Origin: Streptomyces triticagri | GTDB taxonomy: Bacteria > Actinomycetota > Actinomycetes > Streptomycetales > Streptomycetaceae | Assembly: GCF_003429565.1 (NCBI RefSeq) | Contig: NZ_QUAK01000025.1 | Location: 62,001-126,000 of the forward strand | Direction of reading: 5' to 3' | DNA length: 64,000 nt | Shown here: one piece after another, positions 46,169 to 57,515 of the stretch | How the letters are laid out: each line of letters starts with the position of its first letter | How positions within the stretch are numbered: position 1 is the first letter of the stretch | The notes under the pieces: generated by a model | The model's database searches: none | Told to the model about the DNA's origin: nothing | What the model saw: the letters and a program-made list of their open reading frames with translations, nothing else | Translations under genes and position numbers: made by a program

Positions 46169-48207
46169 ACGGCGTCGCCTCCGGCGGGGGTGTCGGGGGG
46201 GCTGTCGGGGGCGGGCTGGGGGGCGGTTCCGGTGCCGGGTGCGTTCCGGGTGCCGGGTGCGTTCTCGCTCTCGTTCCCGGTCCCGGTCCCGGGTGCGGGT
46301 CGGTTCTCGGGGCCGTCGCCGGTCCCGGGTTCGTCCACGGCCTGGGGTTCGTCCACGGCCTCGGGTGCGGGTCGCCCCGCGGGCTCGGGCGCCGGGTCAC
46401 GTGCGGGCTCGACGCCCAATCCGGCCTCGCCTGCCGATTCGGCGTCGACTCCCGGTGCCGCCTCGGTGGCATCGGCCTCGGTGGCGTCCACCTCTGCGGC
46501 GTCCGGCGCCGCGGCGGTCGGCCGACCACGGCTAGGCTCCGCCCCGGACCCGATCTCCTCCGCGGCAGCAGAATCCCCTGACGGCTCGTCGCCCGGAACC
46601 CGCTCCCCGCCCGACGCCTGCGTCCCGGTCCCCGACGGCCCGGTTTCCTGCGGATGAGCAGTCTCCGGTCCCGGCGCAGAACCTGCCGGCTTCCCGCCTC
46701 GCGCAGCCTCGGCACCTTCCACCCGGCCGGGATCCCCGGCCGACTCACCCGACGCCCGGTCCACGCGCGAGGCCGCCTCGGCGCCCTCTGCCCCGGCCGA
46801 ACTCTTCGACGCGGTGACCCTCTTCGCGGAGTCCGACTGCGAGTCCGAGTCGACGGCCGAAGACCGGTCGCCGCCCGCACCCGACTCTGCACGCGACACA
46901 CGACCCACGTCCGAAGCCGCCCCGGCGCCCTCCGCCCCAGCCGAACCCGACGTCCCGGCAGGCCCTTTCGCGGCGGCCGACCCGGAGTCGGGCTCGGCGT
47001 CCGAGGCGCTGTCGGTGTCCGAGGCGCTGTCGGTGTCCGGTGCCGGCTCGGGGCTCGGGGTGCTCTCGTCGTATGCCGGGCGCGCGTGGTGCCAGGGGGC
47101 GTCGCCGGAGCGGGGAGCTCCGGGGGAACGCTCCGGCTCGGACTGCGGCGCACCGGACGGGGAGGGTGACGGGTCCTCGCTCACCGGGCCCGCGGGGGCC
47201 GGGCGTTGGGAGGCCGAGCCCTCGCCGGCGCTGCGGGAGCGTCGCGGAGTCCGCGGGGCGCCACCCTGCGCCCCACCCGTTCCCGGAGCCGTACTCGTAC
47301 CCGTACCGGATGCCGTGCCCGTACCGGAATCCGTAGTCCGTCCGGAATCCGCGGTCGTACCCGATGCGGTGGTCGTCCCGGGCGCCGGCCCAGGACCCGC
47401 TGCAGTGGTCGCCCCGGACTCCGGTCCAGTACCGGACTCCGGTCCCGTACCGGATCCCGGTCCCGTACCAGACTCCGGTCCCGTACCGGACTCCGTGCTC
47501 TGGGACGCCGAGCCCCCGCTCGCACTCCGTGCCCGGCGCGGTGCCGTGCCGCTCGATGCCGAGCCCTCGGCCGCCGTGCGGGTGCGCCGGGCCGGGCGTT
47601 CGCCGGCCGCGCGGGCGCCGCGGGTCGGTGCCGGCGGCAACTGGCCCTTCAACGGCCCCCATTCGTTCGGATCCGGCACCCCGGGAGGAAGCATCTGGCG
47701 CCGCTTGGGGCCACCGTGCCCGGCGCCCGACTCCCCCGGCTCCTTCGCGCCCGGCCATGCCTTGGCCACGCGCGCGGCGAGGACGAAGTCCTTGCGCAGC
47801 GGGTGCCCTTCGAAGCCCTCCGGCAGCAACAGCGGATCGAGCCCCGGGTGTCCGGTGAAGTCGACGCCGAACATCTCGTGCGTCTCGCGCTCGTGCCAGG
47901 CCGCCCCCGCGTACACCTCGACGGCCGAGGCCAGTACGGGTGCCGCGTGGGGGACGGTCGTACGCACCAGGAGCCGCCGGGTCGGGTGCAGCGCGACCAC
48001 ATGCGCACAGACACGGAATCCGGCTTCCGCTTCGTCCACCGCGCTCAGCCAGTCGAAATACGTACAGCCGAGCCGTACGCGCGCGGTCTCCAGCGCCGTG
48101 ATCCAGTCCTGCGGGGGTACGTCGACCGTCAACAGGTCGTACGCCTCCTCGGCCGTGGTCTCCGCGCCGAACAGCTCGGTCACCTCGTCGGGGAGCCAGC
48201 CCGTCAC
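46165..48207 (-). CDS. nuoC: NADH-quinone oxidoreductase subunit C with giant disordered tail
   Basis: Residues 1 to about 200 are a NuoC (30-kDa) subunit: [31 protein letters not shown] and the signature [20 protein letters not shown] followed by [14 protein letters not shown]. The remaining 470 or so residues are Gly/Ala/Ser/Thr/Glu/Asp/Pro-rich and without hydrophobic core, so almost surely disordered. They include an 18-bp repeat coding GTGPES. The total is 680 residues, against roughly 200-250 in ordinary NuoC. The start is GTG 48207 after a GGAGGGGGA stretch, overlapping the nuoB stop (GTGA). No nuoD follows; nuoH is next. Confidence 0.92.
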   Translation of the reverse strand: MTGWLPDEVTELFGAETTAEEAYDLLTVDVPPQDWITALETARVRLGCTYFDWLSAVDEAEAGFRVCAHVVALHPTRRLLVRTTVPHAAPVLASAVEVYAGAAWHERETHEMFGVDFTGHPGLDPLLLPEGFEGHPLRKDFVLAARVAKAWPGAKEPGESGAGHGGPKRRQMLPPGVPDPNEWGPLKGQLPPAPTRGARAAGERPARRTRTAAEGSASSGTAPRRARSASGGSASQSTESGTGPESGTGPGSGTGPESGTGPESGATTAAGPGPAPGTTTASGTTADSGRTTDSGTGTASGTGTSTAPGTGGAQGGAPRTPRRSRSAGEGSASQRPAPAGPVSEDPSPSPSGAPQSEPERSPGAPRSGDAPWHHARPAYDESTPSPEPAPDTDSASDTDSASDAEPDSGSAAAKGPAGTSGSAGAEGAGAASDVGRVSRAESGAGGDRSSAVDSDSQSDSAKRVTASKSSAGAEGAEAASRVDRASGESAGDPGRVEGAEAARGGKPAGSAPGPETAHPQETGPSGTGTQASGGERVPGDEPSGDSAAAEEIGSGAEPSRGRPTAAAPDAAEVDATEADATEAAPGVDAESAGEAGLGVEPARDPAPEPAGRPAPEAVDEPQAVDEPGTGDGPENRPAPGTGTGNESENAPGTRNAPGTGTAPQPAPDSPPDTPAGGDAV
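47417..47496 (-). repeat. 18-bp tandem repeat in the nuoC tail
   Basis: Four full units and part of a fifth of GACTCCGGTCCCGTACCG (each with zero to two changes) lie head to tail, encoding repeated GTGPES hexapeptides. Such a repeat can change copy number without disturbing the frame. Confidence 0.85.
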
Positions 48208-48827
48208 CGCTCCCCCTCCTTCGCCGCGGCCGGGGGCGCGACCAGGTCGCTCTGCAGCGCGGCCGCCGACGGACGCGCCGCGCCCTTGCGCCCGTAGCGC
48301 TCGCCGAGCGACTCGCGCGCGATCTTCTCCTGCAGCTTGAGGATGCCCTGCAGCAGGGCTTCGGGTCGCGGCGGGCAGCCGGGCACATAGACGTCGACGG
48401 GGATGATCTGGTCGACGCCCTTGGTGACCGAGTACGAGTCCCAGTACGGGCCGCCGCAGTTGCTGCAGGCACCGAAGGAGATGACGTACTTCGGCTCGGG
48501 CATCTGCTCGTGCAGGCGCTTCACCGCAGGTGCCATCTTGTCCGTGACCGTGCCCGAGACCACCATCAGATCGGCCTGCCGAGGGCCGGGCGCGAACGGG
48601 ATGACACCGAGCCGGATGAAGTCGTGCCGGGCCATCGAGGCCGCGATGAACTCGATGGCACAGCAGGCGAGGCCGAAGTTGAAGACCCACAGGCTGTAGC
48701 GGCGGCCCCAGTTGAGGACCACCTTCATGGGCTGCGGGGCCAGCCGGGCCAGCGGCCCGAGCTTGGCGGGGACGCCGTCGCCGGCGGCTTCGGAGGCGCC
48801 CGGTGCGGGGCCGATCGTCACGTCCAT
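48204..48827 (-). CDS. nuoB: NADH-quinone oxidoreductase subunit B
   Basis: NuoB holds cluster N2, the last iron-sulfur centre before quinone. The 207-residue protein has the cluster ligands in [40 protein letters not shown] and [20 protein letters not shown]. The start is ATG 48827; its first 10 bp overlap the nuoA end. A short Ala-rich C-terminal extension is present. Confidence 0.96.
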   Translation of the reverse strand: MDVTIGPAPGASEAAGDGVPAKLGPLARLAPQPMKVVLNWGRRYSLWVFNFGLACCAIEFIAASMARHDFIRLGVIPFAPGPRQADLMVVSGTVTDKMAPAVKRLHEQMPEPKYVISFGACSNCGGPYWDSYSVTKGVDQIIPVDVYVPGCPPRPEALLQGILKLQEKIARESLGERYGRKGAARPSAAALQSDLVAPPAAAKEGER

Positions 48828-49291
48828 GTGAGGACGCCCTTCTTCCAGGCGTAGAGCAGTCCGATGGTCAGGAAGCCGAGGAAGATGAACATCTCGACGA
48901 GCGTCGTCGCCCCGTACCCGGGAGCCGCGAAAACCGTGGCCCAGGGGAACAGGAAGATCGAGTCCACGGCGAAGATCACATAGAGGAAGGCGTAGACGTA
49001 GTACCGGACCTGGGTGTGCGCCCAGCCCTCGCCGACCGGATCGACTCCGCATTCGTAGGTGAGCAGCTTCTCCGGCGTGGGGACGACCGGCCGCAGCAGA
49101 CGTCCGGCGCCGAAGGCGACCGCGACGAAGAGCACGCCGACGACGGCGAGGAGGCCGACCGTCGAGTAGCTCGGGAAGTAGTCGGCGGCGAGGCCCTGTG
49201 CGGTGTCCGCCGGGGAGCCCGCATCGGCGGGCGCGCGTCCGCCGCCCGCCGCTGTCGCGAAATCCGCCCCGAGAACGGTCGGTTCCGGCAC
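48818..49291 (-). CDS. nuoA: NADH-quinone oxidoreductase subunit A
   Basis: NuoA is a three-helix membrane subunit. The core has [40 protein letters not shown] and [20 protein letters not shown], with the loop cysteine. The reported start is GTG 49291 ([11 protein letters not shown], 157 residues), with a purine-rich GAGGGG 7 nt upstream. An ATG at 49390 would give 190 residues but has no ribosome-binding site. It is the first gene of the nuoABC-HIJKLMN operon. The 397-bp region up to the kinase gene holds the operon promoter and a repeated motif. Confidence 0.9.
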   Translation of the reverse strand: MPEPTVLGADFATAAGGGRAPADAGSPADTAQGLAADYFPSYSTVGLLAVVGVLFVAVAFGAGRLLRPVVPTPEKLLTYECGVDPVGEGWAHTQVRYYVYAFLYVIFAVDSIFLFPWATVFAAPGYGATTLVEMFIFLGFLTIGLLYAWKKGVLTWT

Positions 49292-49376
49292 GTCCGCCCC
49301 TCGCTCCCTGGTCTCGTCGGCCGCGGTCGCCCCGTGCACACTCCGCGGGAAGCGGGAGCGTCCGGCCGACGACCCT

Positions 49377-49441
49377 TGATCTGTACGCATGATCTGCGTG
49401 CGACTTCCGTACGCACGAGGCGCGCGCATGATCTGTACGCA
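49377..49441. repeat. Repeated TGATCTG(TACGCA) elements upstream of nuoA
   Basis: TGATCTGTACGCA occurs at 49377-49389 and 49429-49441, and a variant TGATCTGCGTGCG starts at 49390. Starts are spaced 13 and 39 bp. Extra TACGCA copies lie between. This is a candidate array of regulator sites at the nuo promoter. Confidence 0.55.
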
Positions 49442-49551
49442 CGGGAGTCTAGGCCCTGCTAAAGAAGCGGTAAGCAGCCCGTCGAGCACAAAGCGCGGGA
49501 ATGCGCGGGAATGCGCGGAGGTTGTCACGGTCGCTGCCGTCGACGGTGTCG

Positions 49552-49622
49552 TGGGTGGGGTCCCGGGTGGGGTCCCGGGTGCCGTCCGGGGTGGCGTCCG
49601 CAGTGCCGTCCGGGGTGGGGTT
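49552..49622. repeat. GC-rich imperfect tandem repeat before the first kinase gene
   Basis: Short units such as GGGTGGGGTCCC and GTGCCGTCCGGGGTGGCGTCC repeat imperfectly, about 65 bp upstream of the kinase start codon. No coding function; possibly replication slippage or a structured leader. Confidence 0.5.
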
Positions 49623-49688
49623 TTCCTCAGGTGCTTTCAGGGGTGGACCTCATGGCGCGGGCGCGGTGATCCCGGCAGGCTTGGTGGC

Positions 49689-50873
49689 ATGACAGCACCT
49701 GGCACCTCCGTCGGCGGATCCGAGCCCTTGCCCCGCCCGCGTTCCGCTCTGCATGCGCAGACTTGGCGGGAGATCGCACATCTCCTGGCCAATCTCCCGG
49801 TCGCGCTCCTCGGCTTCGTGTACGCGACAGTGGTGCTGGCCGCGGGCTCGGGCCTGACGGTCACGGTGGTCGGGCTTCCGCTGCTTGCCGGCGGGCTCGC
49901 CGGTGCCCGGTGGATCGGACGGTTCGAGCGGGCGAGAGCGCGTTCGCTGCTCAGGGTGCGGGTCGACGAGCCGAGCCCGCTGCCGCGGGTCAAGGACGAG
50001 GGGATGTTCGGGCGGCTGTGGACGGGCCTGAAGGACCCGGTCGGCTGGCGGACGATGCTGTATTCGTTCATCAGGTTGCCGTGGGGCGTGGTGACGTTCA
50101 CGGTCGGCTTCGTCTCGCTGTTCCTGCTGTGGCCCGTACTGCCCTTCATCACCCGCGGCCTGACGAATGTGGACCGGGCGATGGTCCGCGGACTGCTCTC
50201 CCCCTCCGACGAACTGGAGCGGCGCATAGCCGAGTTGGAGTCGGACCGCGGCGTCGTCGTGGACACGGCGGCCGCCGATCTGCGCCGCATCGAGCGCGAT
50301 CTGCACGACGGCGCGCAGGCCCGCCTGGTCAATCTGGCGATGGGCCTCGGTCTGGCCAAGGAGAAGCTGGTCGAGGGCGAGAGCGACGACTTGGTGGCCG
50401 CGATGGTCGAGGAGGCGCACGGCGAGGTCAAGCTGGCCCTGCAGGAGCTGCGCGATCTGGCCCGCGGCATCCACCCGGCGGTCCTCACCGACCGCGGACT
50501 CGACGCGGCACTCTCCGCGGTGGCCTCCCGCTGCACGGTCCCGGTGACGGTGACGGTCGACCTTCCGGCCCGCCCCGCAGCGGCGATCGAAGGCATCGCC
50601 TACTTCACCGTCTCCGAGCTCCTGCAGAACGTGAGCAAGCACAGCCGTGCCCGTACGGCATCGGTGGACGTGTGGCGCACCGATCGCCGCCTCCTCATAC
50701 AGGTCGAGGACGACGGACAGGGCGGCGCCGAGCTGAGCGGTGGGTCAGGGATGGCGGGGCTCGCCGAACGCCTCGGTGCGGTCGACGGCCTGCTCGCCGT
50801 GGACTCACCGCCCGGCGGCCCCACCACGATCGCGGCGGAGCTGCCGTGGCGGGACCGGGACCGCGACCACTGA
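49689..50873 (+). CDS. Sensor histidine kinase (HisKA_3, NarL type), copy 1
   Basis: This 394-residue kinase has an N-terminal four-helix membrane sensor domain of the PF13796-like type (NLPVALLGFVYATVVLAAGS, WGVVTFTVGFVSLFLLWPVL). The HisKA_3 helix carries the phospho-accepting His in DLRRIERDLHDGAQARLVNL. The ATPase domain has FTVSELLQNVSKHSRA (N box) and VEDDGQGGAELSGGSGMAGL (G box). It is followed 181 bp later by a paralogue and then a LuxR-type response regulator. The three probably form one signalling unit. Signal unknown. Confidence 0.92.
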   Translation: MTAPGTSVGGSEPLPRPRSALHAQTWREIAHLLANLPVALLGFVYATVVLAAGSGLTVTVVGLPLLAGGLAGARWIGRFERARARSLLRVRVDEPSPLPRVKDEGMFGRLWTGLKDPVGWRTMLYSFIRLPWGVVTFTVGFVSLFLLWPVLPFITRGLTNVDRAMVRGLLSPSDELERRIAELESDRGVVVDTAAADLRRIERDLHDGAQARLVNLAMGLGLAKEKLVEGESDDLVAAMVEEAHGEVKLALQELRDLARGIHPAVLTDRGLDAALSAVASRCTVPVTVTVDLPARPAAAIEGIAYFTVSELLQNVSKHSRARTASVDVWRTDRRLLIQVEDDGQGGAELSGGSGMAGLAERLGAVDGLLAVDSPPGGPTTIAAELPWRDRDRDH

Positions 50874-51054
50874 GCCGGACCGCCGAGCGGGTCCGCGGTC
50901 GGTGACGGCCTCGTTCGGGGGTGGGGAAAACCCCCGGTCGAAGACTGAGACGGACCGCATGGTGCGAGGGCTCCGGACCGGGGAGCCTGGAGGTACGACG
51001 GAAAGACCCCGCAGGCTGCGGACAGGCCACTGCAGTGCAGCAGAGTAGAAACGG

Positions 51055-52407
51055 ATGGCAGCGATGGCGACGGACTACGGACACCCGACCCGGACCGGGT
51101 TCCCCGGGGACAGCCCCGCCGAGCGGCGCCATCTGCTGCCGCCGGCCCTGCGCGCCCCGTTCGCGGCACGCACCTGGAGCGAGTTCGGGTACATCCTGCT
51201 GAGCCTGCCGATCGCCACGTTCACCTTCGTGTTCGCGGTGACGGCGCTGTCGCTCGGTGCCGGGCTCCTGGTCACCTTCATCGGCATCCCGGTCCTTGCC
51301 GCGGGCCTGGCCGGTCTGCGCGGGTTCGGCGCGATGGAGCGGATGCGGGCGCGCTCGCTGCTGCGCCTCGAGGTCGGCGACCCGGACCCGGTGCGGCCCA
51401 AGAAGTCCGGCGGCATGGCCTGGATCGGCGCCGTCCTCAAGAGCGGCGCCTCCTGGCGCACGGTGCTCTATTCGTTCCTGCACTTCCCGTGGGCGATCTT
51501 CTCCTTCGTCGTCGCGGTCACCTTCTGGACGGTGGGCTGGGGCCTCCTGACGTACCCGCTGTGGCAGTGGGTCTTCCCGATGTACACGGGACAGGACGGC
51601 ATCCAGCTGTACGGCGACGAGACGCACTCGGTGTATCTGAATTCTCCCCTCGAGATCGCCGCCACCGCACTGATCGGGCTGCTCGTGACCCTTGCCACGC
51701 CCTGGCTGATCCGGTCCCTGACCATGGTCGACCGGCTGATGGTGACGGGGCTGCTCGGCCCGTCGCTGCTCGCCTCCCGGGTGGTGGAGCTGGAGTCGGA
51801 CCGTGGCGTCGTGGTCGACACCGCGGCCGCCGACCTCCGCCGTATCGAGCGCAATCTGCACGACGGCGCACAGGCCCGCCTGGTCTCGCTCGCCATGGAC
51901 CTCGGCCTGGCCAAGGAGAAGCTGCGGGAGGACCCGCAGGCCGCGGCCCGCATGGTGGACGAGGCACACGGCGAGGTGAAGATCGCGCTGCAGGAGCTGC
52001 GGGATCTGGCCCGCGGCATCCACCCGGCGGTCCTCACCGACCGCGGACTCGACGCGGCACTCTCCGCGGTGGCCTCCCGCTGCACGGTCCCGGTGACGGT
52101 GGACGTGGACCTGGACCGCCGCCCCGCCCCCGCCATCGAGGGGATCGCCTACTTCACCGCCTCCGAACTGCTGCAGAACATCAGCAAGCACTCCGGAGCG
52201 TCCCGCGCGATGGTCGACGTGTGGCGTACTTCGGACCGCCTGTTGCTGCAGATAACGGACGACGGTGTGGGCGGCGCGGAGGTGACTGCAGGTTCCGGCC
52301 TGGCGGGTCTGGCCGAGCGGATGGACGCCGTCGACGGCATCCTCGTGGTCGACTCTCCGCGGGGCGGCCCGACGACGGTCACGGCCGAACTGCCCTGGCG
52401 CGGCTGA
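51055..52407 (+). CDS. Sensor histidine kinase (HisKA_3, NarL type), copy 2
   Basis: This 450-residue paralogue of the preceding kinase has the same four-helix sensor (YILLSLPIATFTFVFAVTAL, FPWAIFSFVVAVTFWTVGWG). It has a longer extracytoplasmic loop between helices 3 and 4, containing WQWVFPMYTGQDGIQLYGDE. The phosphorylatable His lies in DLRRIERNLHDGAQARLVSL, and N and G boxes are intact. A 99-bp stretch is identical to copy 1 at nucleotide level, suggesting gene conversion. An alternative start Met lies three codons in. The larger loop suggests a different ligand from copy 1. Confidence 0.92.
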   Translation: MAAMATDYGHPTRTGFPGDSPAERRHLLPPALRAPFAARTWSEFGYILLSLPIATFTFVFAVTALSLGAGLLVTFIGIPVLAAGLAGLRGFGAMERMRARSLLRLEVGDPDPVRPKKSGGMAWIGAVLKSGASWRTVLYSFLHFPWAIFSFVVAVTFWTVGWGLLTYPLWQWVFPMYTGQDGIQLYGDETHSVYLNSPLEIAATALIGLLVTLATPWLIRSLTMVDRLMVTGLLGPSLLASRVVELESDRGVVVDTAAADLRRIERNLHDGAQARLVSLAMDLGLAKEKLREDPQAAARMVDEAHGEVKIALQELRDLARGIHPAVLTDRGLDAALSAVASRCTVPVTVDVDLDRRPAPAIEGIAYFTASELLQNISKHSGASRAMVDVWRTSDRLLLQITDDGVGGAEVTAGSGLAGLAERMDAVDGILVVDSPRGGPTTVTAELPWRG

Positions 52408-52601
52408 GGCGCGGGGGCCGGTCCGGCTGGGGGTCTTCCGGACAGGCAGCCGACAGCAGGGCGCCCACGCAGCCAGCCAGGCGGGCGGGCAAGCAGAAGG
52501 CCGGACAATCACCTGCCCGGGCAAGCCCCACCCCGGCGCGTGGTGCCCCAGTGCCGGCAAGGATTCCCGGCGGCAGCGGCGAAAGCCCGCCGGCGGAGGG
52601 A

Positions 52602-52735
52602 TGCCCCAGTCGCGGCCGAAAGGCACGGTCGCGCCCCGCAGCCCCAGCCGCCGCCCGAACGCACCGTCCCGCCCAGCAGCCCCAGCCGTCGCCGGAACGC
52701 ACCGTCGCCGCCGAAAGGCACAGTCGGCGACGGAA
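52602..52735. repeat. About 38-bp imperfect tandem repeat between kinase 2 and the regulator
   Basis: Three head-to-tail units of 38-39 bp, each near GCCCCAGCCGCCGCCCGAAC plus GCACCGTC..., start at 52602, 52641 and 52679. They lie in a 440-bp gap (52408-52847) without a convincing gene. Function unknown. Confidence 0.6.
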
Positions 52736-52847
52736 GCCCCGGTCATGGCCGGTGATGGATTCGTGGTGTGTGGGCGCGGAGGTTCCCGGATGCTGAGATG
52801 CTGGACGGCGTCGGTAGCTGGGGAGCTTCTGGGGGGACGGACGGATC

Positions 52848-53519
52848 GTGGAGGACAAGGTGCGGGTGGTCATCGCCGAGGATTCAGTGCTGCTCAGGGA
52901 GGGCCTGACCCGGCTGCTGACCGACCGGGGGCATGAGGTGGTCGCGGGCGTCGGCGACGCCGAGGCGCTGATCAAGACGATCGGCGAGTTGGACGACCAG
53001 GGCCTGATCCCGGACGTGGTGGTGGCGGACGTACGTATGCCGCCGACGCACACCGACGAGGGCGTGAAGGCCGCGGTGCGGCTGCGCCGCGACCACCCCG
53101 GCCTGGGGGTCCTGGTCCTGTCCCAGTATGTGGAGGAGCAGTACGCGACGGAGTTGCTGGCCGGGTCGAGCCACGGTGTCGGGTATCTGCTGAAGGACCG
53201 GGTGGCCGAGGTCAGGGAGTTCGTGGACGCCGTGGTGCGCGTCGCCGACGGCGGTACCGCGCTCGACCCGGAGGTGGTCGCCCAGCTGCTCGGGCGCAGC
53301 CGCAAGCAGGACGTGCTGACCGGCCTCACCCCGCGCGAGCGCGAGGTCCTGGGTCTGATGGCCGAGGGCCGGACGAACTCGGCGATCGCCAGGCAGCTGG
53401 TGGTGAGCGACGGCGCCGTCGAGAAGCACGTGAGCAACATCTTCCTGAAGCTCGGCCTCTCGCAGAGTGACGGGGATCACCGGCGCGTACTGGCGGTTCT
53501 CACGTATCTCAATTCATGA
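52848..53519 (+). CDS. NarL/FixJ-family response regulator
   Basis: This 223-residue regulator has a receiver domain with the acidic pair Glu11/Asp12, phospho-acceptor Asp61 (PDVVVADVRMPP) and the conserved Lys in GVGYLLKDRVAEV. A C-terminal LuxR helix-turn-helix follows (LTPREREVLGLMAEGRTNSA then VSDGAVEKHVSNIFLKLGL). It starts at GTG 52848. Being the only regulator next to two kinases, it is the likely shared partner. Possible targets nearby are nuo and korAB; this is inferred from position only. Confidence 0.92.
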   Translation: MEDKVRVVIAEDSVLLREGLTRLLTDRGHEVVAGVGDAEALIKTIGELDDQGLIPDVVVADVRMPPTHTDEGVKAAVRLRRDHPGLGVLVLSQYVEEQYATELLAGSSHGVGYLLKDRVAEVREFVDAVVRVADGGTALDPEVVAQLLGRSRKQDVLTGLTPREREVLGLMAEGRTNSAIARQLVVSDGAVEKHVSNIFLKLGLSQSDGDHRRVLAVLTYLNS

Positions 53520-53571
53520 TGTCTGACACATAGTCAGATACGGTCGGGCGAGGCCTCGACGGCGGATCGGG

Positions 53572-53600
53572 CGTCAGGGCGACGTCAGGCTCGCGTCAGG
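53572..53600. promoter_or_regulatory. Three CGTCAGG heptamers at exact 11-bp spacing upstream of korAB
   Basis: CGTCAGG starts at 53572, 53583 and 53594. Direct heptamers at 11-bp steps are the architecture bound by OmpR-fold activators such as SARPs and PhoP. A TAGAAC hexamer, a possible -10, follows 3 bp after. The region lies about 210 bp upstream of korA. Confidence 0.55.
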
Positions 53601-53721
53601 ACCTAGAACCAAAGTACGAACCAAGAGCGTCCTCGAAGAAAGACGCGAGGACTGGCAATTCATGACAAACCGGGACCATGACCCGTCTCAAATCCACGTC
53701 CACGATATGAGCGACCCGGGG

Positions 53722-53752
53722 AAGGCCACCCTTACCGACGTAGGGTGGCCTT
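53722..53752. terminator. Hairpin in the korA leader
   Basis: AAGGCCACCCT and AGGGTGGCCTT form an 11-bp perfect stem with a 9-nt loop, 58 bp before korA. It may terminate read-through from the response regulator gene or attenuate korAB. Confidence 0.5.
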
Positions 53753-53810
53753 GGGAGGACCGGTCGGTCGGTTCGTCCACGTGCCGCAGCCTCGAGGGAG
53801 GTCCAGTTCA

Positions 53811-56832
<3,022 letters not shown>

Positions 56833-56874
56833 CGCGGCCGCCACCGCACCCACTGCCAGCCACACCGCACATAC

Positions 56875-56922
56875 GACGAGGCCCGGCCCCCGCTCGGCGA
56901 ATTGCAGGGGACCGGGCCTCGT
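56875..56922. terminator. Bidirectional korB/hxlR terminator
   Basis: GACGAGGCCCGG-C-CCCC pairs with GGGG-A-CCGGGCCTCGTC: a 16-bp stem with one mismatch. It lies between the convergent genes. Confidence 0.85.
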
Positions 56923-56958
56923 CGCATCCGCCGATCGCGCCCGCGCCCCCGCCCCGGC

Positions 56959-57393
56959 TCAGCCGCGCCTGCCGTCGTACGCCGCGCGGGCCGACTCGAC
57001 CTGCGGGACATGCTCCTCGGACCAGTGAGCCAGCGACCACACCAGGTGCGCCGCCTGCCGGCCGAGCGGCGTCAGGGAGTACTCGACGTGCGGTGGGATC
57101 ACCGGCTTGGCCTCGCGCAGCACCATGCCGTCGCGCTCCAGGGTCTGCAGCGTCTGCGCCAGCATCTTCTCGCTGACGCCCCCGATACGGCGACGCAGTG
57201 CGCTGAACCGCATGGTGCCCTCCAGGAGCGAGGCGAGCACGAGCACGCCCCAGCGGCTGACGATGTGCTCCAGGATGCCGCGGGATGCGCAGTCGGCGGC
57301 GAAGACGTCGGGCAGGAGCGCGTCCAGACCCGGCTTCGGACTGGCCTCCGCCTCGCGCGCCTTCACCTTGCTCACCTCAATGCTCACCTTCAT
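56959..57393 (-). CDS. HxlR-family transcriptional regulator (QorR-like)
   Basis: This 144-residue winged-helix regulator has the family core FAADCASRGILEHIVSRWGV, RFSALRRRIGGVSEKMLAQT, LQTLERDGMVLREAK and VEYSLTPLGRQAAHLVWSLA. Cys35 sits in the position where many HxlR members sense thiol-reactive quinones or aldehydes. It is divergent from a QorB-like gene, as qorR/qorB (ytfH/ytfG) are in E. coli. A symmetrical site overlaps its own upstream region. The family activator/repressor type is not decided by sequence. Confidence 0.9.
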   Translation of the reverse strand: MKVSIEVSKVKAREAEASPKPGLDALLPDVFAADCASRGILEHIVSRWGVLVLASLLEGTMRFSALRRRIGGVSEKMLAQTLQTLERDGMVLREAKPVIPPHVEYSLTPLGRQAAHLVWSLAHWSEEHVPQVESARAAYDGRRG

Positions 57394-57396
57394 GCC

Positions 57397-57421
57397 AGTA
57401 CCTTACTTCAAAGTGGGTACT
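57397..57421. promoter_or_regulatory. Probable HxlR operator between hxlR and qorB
   Basis: AGTACC-13 bp-GGTACT is an inverted repeat with an inner ACTT-CA-AAGT element. It begins 4 bp before the hxlR start codon in the divergent promoter region. HxlR-type proteins commonly bind AGTA/TACT palindromes. Confidence 0.6.
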
Positions 57422-57515
57422 TTCCTTTGGTTAGTGTCAATTTTACGATCGGGAAGAGCCGCGGAACAAGCCCCGCGGCATCGAGCGAACCGCATCCACA
57501 CCAAGGAGCTTCCCC

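Noticed and set aside
46814..48340. A 508-residue plus-strand frame opposite the nuoC tail
   Set aside because: The repeats are read in antisense; the minus-strand frame is continuous with a genuine NuoC domain and uses coupled start and stop codons.
50695..52746. A 683-residue minus-strand frame across the kinase genes
   Set aside because: Antisense shadow with Arg/Gln/Asp-rich composition and no start signal.
52408..52847. CRISPR-like array between kinase 2 and the response regulator
   Set aside because: Units are adjacent imperfect 38-bp repeats without unique spacers and no cas genes are present.
53572..53600. Calling the 11-bp repeats a PHO box
   Set aside because: The spacing fits, but the unit CGTCAGG lacks the GTTCAYY-type core of PhoP sites, so only the architecture is claimed.
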